From Thalassobius sp050633445 (GTDB lineage Bacteria > Pseudomonadota > Alphaproteobacteria > Rhodobacterales > Rhodobacteraceae): a stretch of 64,000 bases of DNA. Positions 17,015 through 27,054 of the stretch are shown one piece after another. Numbering within the stretch: position 1 is the first letter of the stretch; every line of letters starts with the position of its first letter. The stretch spans positions 62,001 to 126,000 of the forward strand of contig JBOEGN010000033.1 in assembly GCA_050633445.1 (NCBI GenBank). The letters run 5' to 3'. The notes beneath the pieces are model-generated. The model saw only the letters and a program-made list of their open reading frames with translations, made no database searches and was not told the DNA's origin. Position numbers and translations under genes: made by a program.

Positions 17015-20000
17015 TCTGCGGCCTCCTGAAACGATGCGGCAATTGGGGCGATGGGTGGATCGGAGCGTTCAGCCCGCGCAATACAATCGCGGATACGGGC
17101 AGCTAAAACGCGGACGTTTGGTTCCAGCACCATCGAGTCATGGTCGCCCGGCACCTCGTACACGGCGATATTGGGCACGTGTTGGGTCCAGTCATTATCG
17201 TCCAGCACATAGGCGCGTTCCGAGTTCACCCAGCGGCCAGGGCTGACCTCCCATTTGCCAACCAGCGGCGGGCGGAACAGGCACAGCGGGCCGTCCCACG
17301 GGCGCACCTGGTATTTGGCAACCGAGCGCAGGAACGCCGCTTCGATCTGTTCATTATGGAAAGCATGGCCTGCCTCGGGTTCATCGGCCTTGGCACCGCG
17401 ACGCTTAGAGATTTCCCACTTCACGCGGTTGATCGCCCAGCGGGTGACATAGCCAATCCCGCCTTCTTTCAGCTCTTGTTTCTGAATCGCCATACGGTCC
17501 TGACGCGTCAGCGGACGGCGCACTGGCAGCGGCGTGTCCAGCATCACCAGAACCTGCACTTCTTCACCGGCATCCTTCAGCTGTTGCGCGATCTCATAGG
17601 CGGTGATTCCGCCGCCTGAGAACCCACCGACCATATAGGGCCCGTTTGGCTGTACCTGACGGATTTCAGCAATGTAGTCCCGCGCGGCCTGAACCAGATC
17701 GTCATGCGGCGCGTCTTCGCCATACAGGCCTCGTGCTTGCAAGCCGTAGAAGGGCCGATCATGCCCCACCAGATGCGCCAGGTGGCGCAGGTTCAGCACG
17801 TTGCCGAACATGCCTGCGACCAGGAAGAACGGAGTCTCTGGCCCGCCCTCGCCGGAATGCATCGGCACAATATGGGTAAAGCGACGTTTCGGGGCTTGCG
17901 GTTGCATGTCGTCAGTCGGCTCGCCTTCGACGATGCCCCCTGCCTCGGCGATCATGGCGGCACATTTACGGATCGTCGGTGCCTCGAACAAGACCGAGAT
18001 CGGGAAGTCCACGCCAAACGCCTTTTTCACCTTGGCGAACAGACGCACGGCAACCAGAGAATGCCCACCCAGATCAAAGAAGCTGTCCTCGGCCCCGATC
18101 TGATCAACACCCAGCAGATCCTGCCAGAACGCGGCGAGTTTCTCTTCGATCTCGCCTTCAGGGGCAACGTATTCGCTGTCCAGCTCGGGGCGTTCGAATT
18201 TCTGTTCGGTGCTTTCAGCGGCCTCGGTCACGGCGGCTTGGGCAATCAGGCCCTGCAAATCCATCGAGGACACCACAACCTGCGGCAGCCCTGTCGCCAT
18301 CGCACGGAAGAACGCTTGCGCGCCCTCGAACGGACGGATGCCCTGACCAAGGTTATGCTGCAAGCGCAGCTCGGCCGGTGACAGCGGACGCGCAACAGGC
18401 GTGGCCTGCGGTTCCGTGGCCCGACGGGCGAACTCAAAACCCTTCTCAAGCTGCCGAATGGTGAAGCCTTTGACCTCGGCGCAAACGGTGCCGTCGGGTT
18501 TGCAGATTGTCACGTCAAAGCTGGCGGTCATCGCATCGGCACTATTGGCGCTGGCATTGCGCACATGGCTGACAATTTCGGTGCCGATAGGTTGGAATAC
18601 CCGCACCGCGCCATAGGACATCGGCACCCACAGATGCGTGGGGAGATAACCGTCGATCAACTCCATCGCCCAGCCAGTTGCCAAGTCCATCAAAGCAGGG
18701 TGCAGCCCGCAATTGTCGTTCGCAAACGCCGGGTCCAGCGACAGATGCGCGACCCCTTCGCCTTCGCCCAGGGCGGTCTGACGCAATACGTGCCAGCGCG
18801 GGCCAAAGTTCAGGTGCGCCTCTTGTGGCGAGCTGATATGCCCTTGATAGGTAACCTGAAGCCGAGGGCATCGCGCCTCGATGTCAGCAATCGAAAGCGC
18901 ATCAGGTTGCGCAATCGGAAGCAACGAAATCTCGGCCTGAGCATTCTGCTCGAACGCTCCGTCCGGCCCCGCGCTTTCGACCAAGAAGTCATAGCCCAGA
19001 TCAGAACGTGGCAGGGTCACACGGATCGAACGGCCCTGTTCATCCACCTGCAACGGTGCCAGAAAAGTCAGGTTGCGGATCTCGTACGCGCCGGTTTCAC
19101 CCTGCGCCTGCAATGCCTCGTGCGCCAATTCCAGATACCCGGTGCCCGGCAGCAAAGCCTCGCCACTGCGGGTGCGGTGATCATCCAGAACCCACCGATC
19201 CTGCGTTGAATAATGCGCGCCAAATGTCCGGCTGCCTTCGGAATCAAAGCTGGACCAATCCAGCAGAGCGGCAGAAATCGGTTGTTCGGGCGCTGGGTCG
19301 TGATCGCCCGTGCGTGCGGCCATCGCCTCGGCTGCCATGCCGACATCGGACCAGATGCCCCAGTCGATTGCCAACACACGAGTCTTGCCGCCTTGCCGGG
19401 CTTTGGCAAAGGCGTTCAGATACTCGTTTGCAGCCACATAATCGACCTGCCCCGCCGGCGCAGTCACCGTCGAGGAGGACGAAAACAGAACCATCCAGTC
19501 CAGGCTGCCATCAGGGAACAAGCCGTCCAGCACCTGGGTGCCATGGATTTTGGGGGTAAAGACATCCTCGATCTCGGTCAGGGATTTGCCCAGGATCGGC
19601 GCGTCACTGATCACCCCAGCGGCATGGATAACGCCAGAGATCGGACCGAATTGAGCCCCTGCTTGCGCCTTGGCGGCCTTCATCTCTTCGACGTTTGACA
19701 CATCGGCACCGATGACCAGAACTTTTCCGCCCAGATCCTCCAGCTCTTGCACCGCCTGAATGCGACGCACCAGCGGGGCATTCGGAGCGGTTTTGGCCAG
19801 AACGTCATCCCAATCCTCACGATCAGGCAGCCCACCGCGCGACAAAAGCACGATGTTGGAGCCGTGTTTTTCGATCAGTTCAGCGGCAATCGTCAAACCG
19901 ATGCCGCCGAAACCACCGGTGATCATCACCGGCCCGCCAGTCATCTCGACGGGGGCTTCGGTCAGATCAAGCGCGCGATAGATTTGGGCAAATCGCTTCT

Positions 20001-23000
20001 CTCCGCGCAGGGCAGCAACCCCATTTGCAGGATTGGCCAACAATTCTTCTAGAACGGGCTGCACATCCATACGCTTGCGTTTGGCATCGATATCCAAAAC
20101 CGCGCAGGTCAGTCCGGGGAATTCGCGCGGGATCACTCGGGCCGGACCCATGACGGTGGATTTCTCAGGATAGGGCAACGGCTCGGATTTCACCTGCGCC
20201 GCACCCGACGTCACAACGATAAGGTGCGCGTTTTCCACACCTTCGTCGCTCAGCGCCTGCGCCAGGAACATCAGCGCATAAAAGCCCTGCTCGACATTCC
20301 GATGGAAAAAGCTGCTGCCAGGGCGGAAGCTTTCTTTGTCCGTCACCAGCCAGAAATGACCGATCCGATCAGGCAGCAATTCTTGCGCCGCCAAAGCCTG
20401 CATCAACTGGTCATAATCCTCGCGACCGCGTTCGGGCGACAGGACAAAGCTGTTGTCATCCAGCTGCGCGAACCCGTCGCCTGTAGTGACCGTGACAACG
20501 CGATGGCCACCTTCGCGCAGGCGCGTGATCGCCTGATCGGCAAGCCCAGTATCATCCTTGAGGATCAGCCAGGTCTTTGGATCGCCCAGTTCCTCGGTTA
20601 CATCCAGATCAATGTCAGCGAATTGAGGTTTCCAGAACGGGCGATATCCCCAGCTTTCCAGATTGTCAGACCGCATGAGGAATTCTTCGGCCTCGTCCGC
20701 TTGCGCGGTGCCGGGTTCGATAAAATATTCGCTGCGTTGGAAGGCATAAGTCGGCAGCGGCACCCGATTGCGACGCGCCTCGCCCCAGATTTGGTGCCAG
20801 TCGAAATCAACCCCAACCGCCCAGACGCGGCCCAGCATGGCCATGAAATATTTGTCGTCGAAAATCTGATCGTCCGGGTGTCGCAGTGTGCCGATTACCT
20901 GATTGGTTTGTACATTCGGATGTTGCCCCGTCAACGAGGCAAGCGCTTTGCCTGGACCAACCTCGATATAGACCCTTTCGGGTTGATCGCTGAGCGTGCT
21001 GATTCCATCGGCGAAATGCACCGTTCCGCGCAGATGTTGAACCCAGTATTCAGCGTCAGTCGCCTGCGCGTCAGTGATATACGCACCCGTACGGTTTGAC
21101 ACAAAAGGGATCTGCGGCGCGCGCAGCTGGATCGACCGCAGGTAATCGCCAAACCGCGTCAGGATCGGGTCCAGCATCGCGGAATGGGCGGCGATATCAA
21201 TCGGAATACGCTGAGTCTGGATGTCCATCCCGGCCAATTTCTGGGCCAAAGCGTCCAGCGCAGCTTGAGGGCCACTGGCCACGCTCAAGCCCGGGGCATT
21301 CACCGCGGCCAGATCCAGATCAGAGCCCAACAATGGGCGCAATTCCTGTGCATCCATCGGCACACTTAGCATACCGCCAGACGGCACCGTATCGAACAGC
21401 GTTCCGCGCAGGTGCACCAACCCGATGCAGTCCTCAAAGCTCATCACTCCGGCCAGACAGGCGGCGGTATTTTCACCCATGGAATGCCCGATCAACGCCG
21501 CGGGTTTCACACCCCAGCTGATCCACAGCTGTGCCAGCGCGTATTCGGTGATCATGATCAGCGGCAACTGAACCGAGGGTTTTTTCAACGTCTCGTTCGC
21601 GGCATCCTCGGCACCCGTTTCGGGCAGCCACAGGGCGCGGATATCATAGTCCAACTTGGGCTGAAGAATCTCCAGACCCTTATCCATCCAATCGGCAAAA
21701 ACCGGCTCGGTTTCATACAGATCGCGCGCCATTCCCGCATACTGAGCACCGCCACCTGGGAACATGAAAACCACGTCGGGGTCGGTCCCAACGATCTCGT
21801 GCGTAAAGACGCGGCGGGGGTCGTTTTGGTCCAGCAAATCGGCCGCTTCTTCGTGCGTATCGGCCACGATCACGCGACGACGATCAAAGGCACGGCGGCC
21901 CTCTTTCAGGGTCCAGGCGACATCGGTCAAGGGTTGATCCGTATGGTCCCGCAAATGCGAGGCCAACTTGGCCCCAACTTCATCCAGTGCCTTTTTCGAG
22001 CGCGCCGACAGCGTCAGCAACTGGAACGGAAAATCGGCATCGTCCGAGGCAGCGCGCACGGGCGCCTCTTCGATCACCACATGTGCGTTCGTGCCGCCGA
22101 CACCCAAGGAATTCACCCCGGCGCGGCGCGGTCCTTTGTGGCTGACCCAGTCGGTCAGGCGATCATTCACACGAAAGGGCGAGTCCTCGAATTCAATCGC
22201 GGGATTCGGTTTTTCATACCCCAGCGAAGGCGGCATCTGTTTGTTGTTCAGCGCCAGGCTGGCCTTGATCAAGCTGGCAACGCCGGCAGCGGTATCCAGG
22301 TGGCCAATATTGGTTTTGACCGAGCCGATGCGGCAGAACCCCACCTCATCCGTGGTTTCGCGGAAGGCACTGGTCAGCGCGGCAACCTCGATCGGATCGC
22401 CCAGATAAGTGCCGGTGCCATGGCATTCGATATAGTCAATCGTGTCAGCGGGAATGTTGGCCAGCGCATGCGCGTCGGCAATCGCGGCGGCCTGGCCTTC
22501 GACGCTGGGGGCCAGATATCCGGCCTTGTCCGCGCCATCATTGTTCACAGCCGAGGATTTGATGACACCCCAGATGTGGTCTCCATCCTTGATCGCATCC
22601 TCAAGCCGGCGCAGCACAACGACGCCAGCGCCCGAGCCGAACACAGTGCCCTGAGCGCGGTGATCGAAGGCGTGGCAATGGCCATCAGGCGACAGGATCT
22701 CACCCTCTTTGAACGTGTAGCCACGCGCATGGGGCAGCTCGATCGTGACACCGCCCGCCAACGCCATGTCGCATTCGCCGTTCAGCAGCGATTGACAGGC
22801 GTAATGCGTCGCCACCAAAGACGTTGAACAGGCCGTTTGCACATTCATCGACGGACCCTTGAGGTCCAGAAAATGGCTCAGCCGCGTGGCCATGAAATCC
22901 TTATCGTTCCCGGTATGGCGCAGCAAGAACATGCCCACATTCTGCACCAGATCAGGGTTCGAACAGATGTTGAAATAGAAATAGCTGCCCATGCCGCAAC

Positions 23001-23373
23001 CCGCGAAAACCCCAACGGGGCCGTCAAAGCGTTCGGGCATGTGACCAGCGTTTTCCAGCGCCTCCCAGGAAACCTCCAGGAATTGACGATGCTGCGGATC
23101 CATGATCGCCGCGTCCTGCGGACCAAGGCCAAAGAAGTCCGCATCAAACGCCTTGAACCCCTCCAGCACGGCGGCGGCGGGGACATAATCGGGGCGGTCG
23201 ATCAGATGAGGCGCCTCTCCGGCCTCGATCAGATCATCGCGGGTCAGGTGACGAATGGATTCCACACCATCGCGCAGGTTTTTCCAGTACTGATCAACGG
23301 TTTGCGCACCCGGCAGATGCGCGGCCATTCCAACAATGGCAATGTCAGTTCCTGAATGTTTTTCGTCTGTCAT
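17011..23373 (-). CDS. Type I PKS: KS-AT-KR-DH-ACP-TE
   Basis: A 2120-residue single-module polyketide synthase. KS 5-430 has the triad Cys182 (TACSTS), His318 (ECHGTG) and His358 (NIGHLD). AT 533-850 has GHSMGE with Ser631 and IAAHSAML instead of HAFH or YASH; malonyl-CoA is my guess. A structural sub-domain plus KR spans 910-1350 (TGGFGGIG at 1152-1159, Tyr1312 in QVDYVAANEY). DH 1385-1640 has DDHRTRSGEALLPG with His1399, and HPALMDLATG with Asp1563 but Gly where Gln or His is usual. ACP 1740-1810 has DLGGHS with Ser1772. TE 1830-2100 has GGFSGGG with Ser1919, Asp1946 and His2078. KR precedes DH, which is not the common order. ATG 23373 is preferred over an upstream GTG at 23382. Confidence 0.94.
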   Translation of the reverse strand: MTDEKHSGTDIAIVGMAAHLPGAQTVDQYWKNLRDGVESIRHLTRDDLIEAGEAPHLIDRPDYVPAAAVLEGFKAFDADFFGLGPQDAAIMDPQHRQFLEVSWEALENAGHMPERFDGPVGVFAGCGMGSYFYFNICSNPDLVQNVGMFLLRHTGNDKDFMATRLSHFLDLKGPSMNVQTACSTSLVATHYACQSLLNGECDMALAGGVTIELPHARGYTFKEGEILSPDGHCHAFDHRAQGTVFGSGAGVVVLRRLEDAIKDGDHIWGVIKSSAVNNDGADKAGYLAPSVEGQAAAIADAHALANIPADTIDYIECHGTGTYLGDPIEVAALTSAFRETTDEVGFCRIGSVKTNIGHLDTAAGVASLIKASLALNNKQMPPSLGYEKPNPAIEFEDSPFRVNDRLTDWVSHKGPRRAGVNSLGVGGTNAHVVIEEAPVRAASDDADFPFQLLTLSARSKKALDEVGAKLASHLRDHTDQPLTDVAWTLKEGRRAFDRRRVIVADTHEEAADLLDQNDPRRVFTHEIVGTDPDVVFMFPGGGAQYAGMARDLYETEPVFADWMDKGLEILQPKLDYDIRALWLPETGAEDAANETLKKPSVQLPLIMITEYALAQLWISWGVKPAALIGHSMGENTAACLAGVMSFEDCIGLVHLRGTLFDTVPSGGMLSVPMDAQELRPLLGSDLDLAAVNAPGLSVASGPQAALDALAQKLAGMDIQTQRIPIDIAAHSAMLDPILTRFGDYLRSIQLRAPQIPFVSNRTGAYITDAQATDAEYWVQHLRGTVHFADGISTLSDQPERVYIEVGPGKALASLTGQHPNVQTNQVIGTLRHPDDQIFDDKYFMAMLGRVWAVGVDFDWHQIWGEARRNRVPLPTYAFQRSEYFIEPGTAQADEAEEFLMRSDNLESWGYRPFWKPQFADIDLDVTEELGDPKTWLILKDDTGLADQAITRLREGGHRVVTVTTGDGFAQLDDNSFVLSPERGREDYDQLMQALAAQELLPDRIGHFWLVTDKESFRPGSSFFHRNVEQGFYALMFLAQALSDEGVENAHLIVVTSGAAQVKSEPLPYPEKSTVMGPARVIPREFPGLTCAVLDIDAKRKRMDVQPVLEELLANPANGVAALRGEKRFAQIYRALDLTEAPVEMTGGPVMITGGFGGIGLTIAAELIEKHGSNIVLLSRGGLPDREDWDDVLAKTAPNAPLVRRIQAVQELEDLGGKVLVIGADVSNVEEMKAAKAQAGAQFGPISGVIHAAGVISDAPILGKSLTEIEDVFTPKIHGTQVLDGLFPDGSLDWMVLFSSSSTVTAPAGQVDYVAANEYLNAFAKARQGGKTRVLAIDWGIWSDVGMAAEAMAARTGDHDPAPEQPISAALLDWSSFDSEGSRTFGAHYSTQDRWVLDDHRTRSGEALLPGTGYLELAHEALQAQGETGAYEIRNLTFLAPLQVDEQGRSIRVTLPRSDLGYDFLVESAGPDGAFEQNAQAEISLLPIAQPDALSIADIEARCPRLQVTYQGHISSPQEAHLNFGPRWHVLRQTALGEGEGVAHLSLDPAFANDNCGLHPALMDLATGWAMELIDGYLPTHLWVPMSYGAVRVFQPIGTEIVSHVRNASANSADAMTASFDVTICKPDGTVCAEVKGFTIRQLEKGFEFARRATEPQATPVARPLSPAELRLQHNLGQGIRPFEGAQAFFRAMATGLPQVVVSSMDLQGLIAQAAVTEAAESTEQKFERPELDSEYVAPEGEIEEKLAAFWQDLLGVDQIGAEDSFFDLGGHSLVAVRLFAKVKKAFGVDFPISVLFEAPTIRKCAAMIAEAGGIVEGEPTDDMQPQAPKRRFTHIVPMHSGEGGPETPFFLVAGMFGNVLNLRHLAHLVGHDRPFYGLQARGLYGEDAPHDDLVQAARDYIAEIRQVQPNGPYMVGGFSGGGITAYEIAQQLKDAGEEVQVLVMLDTPLPVRRPLTRQDRMAIQKQELKEGGIGYVTRWAINRVKWEISKRRGAKADEPEAGHAFHNEQIEAAFLRSVAKYQVRPWDGPLCLFRPPLVGKWEVSPGRWVNSERAYVLDDNDWTQHVPNIAVYEVPGDHDSMVLEPNVRVLAARIRDCIARAERSDPPIAPIAASFQEAAE

Positions 23374-23497
23374 CCAACCCACTCACTCGAATTCCTGACA
23401 CCATTTGTGCCAATAAAATAAGGTCTGAATAGGGCGGGACCAAGGATTTCTGGTCAATTTTGGCGTTTCTGCCCGATTGTTTCCGAATCGGCGCAGG

Positions 23498-24856
23498 CTA
23501 TTGAATAAGCGTGGATATTTCCGCCCAATGCAGCCAATAGACCGAAGCCCCAGCAACCGCGCTTGCCACAAAGAATAGCAGATCATGCAGCGGGTCCCAT
23601 GCACCTTGTTTGCGCGCAAGCCACACAGCCATGGGGTATACGGATAGGGACGCTACCCCTTGGGCCATAAGCGAACCAAAGAGGCCTGCAATCTCGAATC
23701 CGATCAGCAAGGCCAGCGTCATCACCACGGCCCGCGTGGCCGCAAGAAAGAAGAAATTCTGCGAATCGCCCTCGGCCAAAGCGGATTGATCATAGGTCAT
23801 GACAATCACCTGCGGGATTTGCATCACCGCAAGCGCCGAGACAATCGCCCCGGCCTGCAAATATCGGTCGTCATACATCAATGACACCAGCCAAGGCCCC
23901 AGCGCGCCGACAGTCAGCAACATTCCCACCAACATAGCGGTCACAAAGAACCGCATCTTGCGCAGGCGCTTGAAGTTTTCGGGCGATTCCTTGGGCGGGC
24001 TTTCGCGGTGTACCGGGATCACAACGCGGCGGATCACAACCCAGCCCAGCATTAGTGGGAAACTGGCCAGGAAATAGCCGATATTGTAGACGCCGAATTG
24101 ATCCAGGCTTAGGTATTTGCCCAGGATCACCTTGTCCCCTTGCGAGATCATGAAGCCGCAAAGCGTGGACAGGAACAACCATTTGCCAAACTGAAACAGC
24201 TCTTTTGCCGCTGCGGGCTCCAGCCGGAACCGGTTCCGCGGCCCTTCGATCAGGCGGTGGATCAGCCACAGCTGCGCCAAGGCCCCGACCACGCCCGAGA
24301 TTACCAGCGCCCAGACGGATTGCGTTTGCCAGGCCAGAACGATTGCGACGATCAAACCAAACAGCTGCGTCAAAATCTCGACCAAAGCCACCCGGCCGGT
24401 GCGCAGATGCCTGTTGGCTGTCTCGAATTTCGTCGGATTGAATCCGTTCAGCACCAGCATCAGGCTGGCAACGGGCAGATATAGGGCCAGCGCGGGCTCT
24501 TCGTACAGCAGCGAAATGGGGTACGCCAAAAGACAGGCCGACACCCACAGAACCCCGCCACGGATCACATGCAGCGTCCAGGCGGTGTTCAGGAAATCAG
24601 GGTCGTCGCCACGCTTGCTTTGCAGGATCGCGGGGCTGGTTCCCATGTCCGAGAACATTGCCAAGCCCACCATAAAGACCGTGACCAGCGCCATCATCCC
24701 GAATGCCTCAGGGAACAGAATGCGGGTCAGGATCAGGTTCGACAGCAGGCGCAGGCCCTGATACGCGCCGAAACTGGCGACGTTCAGAACCGAGCTGCGC
24801 ATCGCCCGGTGTTCCAGGCTGTCACCTTTGATGGCGCCTGCCAATTTCCCAATCAT
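23498..24856 (-). CDS. Polysaccharide flippase (Wzx-like, MOP superfamily)
   Basis: A 452-residue integral membrane protein with about 12 hydrophobic segments, of the oligosaccharide flippase group that moves undecaprenyl-linked repeat units to the periplasmic face. The conserved N-terminal region reads SVLNVASFGAYQGLRLLSNLILTRILFPEAFGMM, broken here only by normal loops, and FSDMGTSPAILQSKRGDDP follows, as in Wzx/WzxC-like proteins. ATG 24856 is chosen because GGGGA lies about 8 bases upstream; an ATG at 24913 would overlap the previous gene by 19 bases. It lies 124 bases upstream of the PKS on the same strand, so it may belong to the same transcript. It is one of two flippases in the window. 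Confidence 0.87.
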   Translation of the reverse strand: MIGKLAGAIKGDSLEHRAMRSSVLNVASFGAYQGLRLLSNLILTRILFPEAFGMMALVTVFMVGLAMFSDMGTSPAILQSKRGDDPDFLNTAWTLHVIRGGVLWVSACLLAYPISLLYEEPALALYLPVASLMLVLNGFNPTKFETANRHLRTGRVALVEILTQLFGLIVAIVLAWQTQSVWALVISGVVGALAQLWLIHRLIEGPRNRFRLEPAAAKELFQFGKWLFLSTLCGFMISQGDKVILGKYLSLDQFGVYNIGYFLASFPLMLGWVVIRRVVIPVHRESPPKESPENFKRLRKMRFFVTAMLVGMLLTVGALGPWLVSLMYDDRYLQAGAIVSALAVMQIPQVIVMTYDQSALAEGDSQNFFFLAATRAVVMTLALLIGFEIAGLFGSLMAQGVASLSVYPMAVWLARKQGAWDPLHDLLFFVASAVAGASVYWLHWAEISTLIQ

Positions 24857-24894
24857 ACCATTTCCCCGCCCGGATATTGGCGCATGAACATCAC

Positions 24895-25725
24895 TCACCT
24901 GCCCCGGCTCCATGCCGCGTCGGCCTGTGCCTGGGTCATTTTCACCACAATCGCCACCGCTCCATACACACAGAATCCTAAAGGATGAGAGAATGCCAGC
25001 CCCAGCATGCGGCGCATCCCCATCTGCGGCTTTGTGTCATTTGCCTGCAACTCGGGATACATCTGCGCAACTTGATCCACACCGATGTTCTGACGACGCC
25101 GTACTTTGACCAAATTGCCAAAGCCTTCGACGATGGGCCAGTCATAGCCAGCCTTGGTTTTCTTGCGCTCTGATGGCGGAAAACACAGCCTGACAAACGT
25201 ATCGTCCGAGATAATATCGGGAAACGCCGCCCACCGCGCCCTGCCGGGGGCATTGACCGCAAACAACCCGCAACCGGGCACATCCTGTGTGAAAAACGGG
25301 ACGCGCATGTAAATCTCGCGATAGGCGCGGCTGACCCAGCTTTGCGGCTGAGCAATGCGGACATCGCCGCTGGCATATATGGGTTGTGACCCACTGAGCA
25401 TGTCCGACAGTTCAGACAGCAACACCGGATCCACCACAACGTCAGCATCCAGATAGACGCGTTTGTCACCTCGAGCTTTGGCATCGCCTTGGTTCATCGC
25501 GTTCATCTTGCCACCTTCGGCAAGGTCCAGAACGTGCATTGACCAGCCTCGATTGACAAAGCTCTGCGCCCAGAGCTCCGCCGCCGCAACAGTGCCATCC
25601 GTGCAGGCATTCGCGGCCACGATCACCTCGACCCCTTCAGCGACAACGTCCGAGGCCGCAAGCGCCGACAAGCAACGGGGCAGCAACGCCTCTTCGTTAT
25701 TGGCGGGGATAATAATGCTGATCAC
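24895..25725 (-). CDS. Glycosyltransferase family 2
   Basis: A 276-residue GT-A transferase. It begins MISIIIPANNEEALLPRCL and shows EVIVAANACTDGTVAAA, the DxD-like VYLDADVVVDP near residue 92, and the region VPGCGLFAVNAPGRARW followed by ISDDTFVRLCF (catalytic DD). A C-terminal hydrophobic segment (PLGFCVYGAVAIVVKM) probably ties it to the membrane. I chose the GTG at 25725, which has AGAGG 5-6 bases upstream; a longer frame to 25959 would run through the promoter and start of the divergent gene at 25849 and adds no GT2 sequence. It lies directly upstream of the flippase. Confidence 0.84.
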   Translation of the reverse strand: MISIIIPANNEEALLPRCLSALAASDVVAEGVEVIVAANACTDGTVAAAELWAQSFVNRGWSMHVLDLAEGGKMNAMNQGDAKARGDKRVYLDADVVVDPVLLSELSDMLSGSQPIYASGDVRIAQPQSWVSRAYREIYMRVPFFTQDVPGCGLFAVNAPGRARWAAFPDIISDDTFVRLCFPPSERKKTKAGYDWPIVEGFGNLVKVRRRQNIGVDQVAQMYPELQANDTKPQMGMRRMLGLAFSHPLGFCVYGAVAIVVKMTQAQADAAWSRGR

Positions 25726-25848
25726 GGGGGACCTCTGCTCGGTCGAGTGGATTTTGATCAATAAATACTGCGGGTTTGTGTTTTTATTTGGACCGGAACA
25801 GGGTTTAACTACAACCAAAGACCGCCCCAGATCAGGAAGATGTGACCC

Positions 25849-27051
25849 GTGCCCGGCCCTCGTAAACTCGCCTATCTCGTGCCCCAGTTTCCGGGTCAGA
25901 CCCATATCTTTTTCTGGCGTGAAATCCAGCATCTGGAACGCATGGGGATCGAGGTTCACCTGTTTTCCACCCTACCGCCGCCGCCCGGCCTGATTTCGCA
26001 CAGCTGGTCAAACGAGGCGATGCAGCGGACAACCTATCTGGGCACGCGCGCGGTGCCCGAGTTGCTGGCCGCCCTGCCCGGCTTGCCCCTGTCCGAACTG
26101 TGGTCGGATGTCAGGCGCGATGGCCTGTCCGTCGCCCGAGATGCGCTGATCTGCCTGCCTGCCGCCCGGCGGTTGCTAACGGCCTGCGCAGAGCGCGGTA
26201 TCACGCATGTGCATGCCCATTCTTGCGGGCGCGCCGCCATGATCGCGGCCTTGGCCAAGCGGATGGGCGGCTTGGACTATTCGGTCACGCTGCACGGTCC
26301 GTTACAGGATTATGGCCCCGCGCAACCCTTCAAATGGCGCGGCGCGCGCTTTGCGACGATCATCACCCGGAAAATCCACAAAGAGATGCGGCGCGATATG
26401 GGCCCCGACCTGCCTCCGCGCATTCGTATTCAGCCGATGGGCGTGGATGCCGAAACATTGACCCGCGACGCGCCCTATTTGCCCCCAGCGCAGGGCGAAC
26501 CTTTGCGCATCTTCACCTGCGCACGTTTGCATTTCGTAAAGGGCCACCAAGACCTGATGGACGCGGTGAAACTGTTGCGGGACAATGGCGTTGACGTGCA
26601 GCTGCAAATCGCTGGCGAAGATGACGATGGCGGCAGCGGATTCCGCCATGTTCTGGAACAGAAAATCATTGATCTGGACCTGACCGGAGACGTCATTTTG
26701 TTGGGCGCTATTGACGCTGACGAGGTCAAACGCCGCTTGTGCCACGCTCATCTTTTCGTGCTTGCCAGTTGGGCCGAGCCGCTGGGCGTCGCCTATATGG
26801 AGGCCATGAGTTGCGCCGTTCCGACCATCGGCACTGACGCGGGCGGGGTGCCCGAATTGATCTCGAATGGCGAAGACGGAATTCTGGTGCCTCCGCAAGA
26901 TCCGCACGCTATGGCCGATGCGATTTCTGGCCTTGCAGCCGACCCGGAAAGGCTGATCCGGCTAAGCGCCGCCGGGCGGGAAACGATCATGAAACAGTTT
27001 GACTCGCGCGTTGGGGCCCAAACACTGATAGACGAGATTTGGCTGGATTAG
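25849..27051 (+). CDS. Glycosyltransferase family 4
   Basis: A 400-residue GT-B transferase, beginning MPGPRKLAYLVPQFPGQTH and containing THVHAHSCGRAAMIAAL, TCARLHFVKGHQDLMDAVKLL, and the GT4 signature VLASWAEPLGVAYMEAMSCAVPTIG. The N-terminal phrase YLVPQFPGQTHIFFWREI links it to the WcaL-like group found at 3925. It starts with GTG at 25849, with AGGAAG 9 bases upstream, and is the only rightward gene between 10 and 32 kb. It faces the exported protein gene ending at 27055, leaving just 3 bases between the two stop codons. Probably an EPS repeat-unit transferase of unknown specificity. Confidence 0.87.
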   Translation: MPGPRKLAYLVPQFPGQTHIFFWREIQHLERMGIEVHLFSTLPPPPGLISHSWSNEAMQRTTYLGTRAVPELLAALPGLPLSELWSDVRRDGLSVARDALICLPAARRLLTACAERGITHVHAHSCGRAAMIAALAKRMGGLDYSVTLHGPLQDYGPAQPFKWRGARFATIITRKIHKEMRRDMGPDLPPRIRIQPMGVDAETLTRDAPYLPPAQGEPLRIFTCARLHFVKGHQDLMDAVKLLRDNGVDVQLQIAGEDDDGGSGFRHVLEQKIIDLDLTGDVILLGAIDADEVKRRLCHAHLFVLASWAEPLGVAYMEAMSCAVPTIGTDAGGVPELISNGEDGILVPPQDPHAMADAISGLAADPERLIRLSAAGRETIMKQFDSRVGAQTLIDEIWLD

Positions 27052-27054
27052 AGC

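Noticed and set aside
21412..22827. Long rightward open frame (471 codons) opposite the PKS KS and AT domains
   Set aside because: Antisense shadow of motif-bearing KS and AT coding sequence; low-complexity composition and no independent promoter or ribosome site.
25726..25959. Upstream extension of the GT2 gene to 25959
   Set aside because: The extension has no GT2 sequence, runs into the divergent gene at 25849, and a GTG with a good ribosome site lies at 25725.
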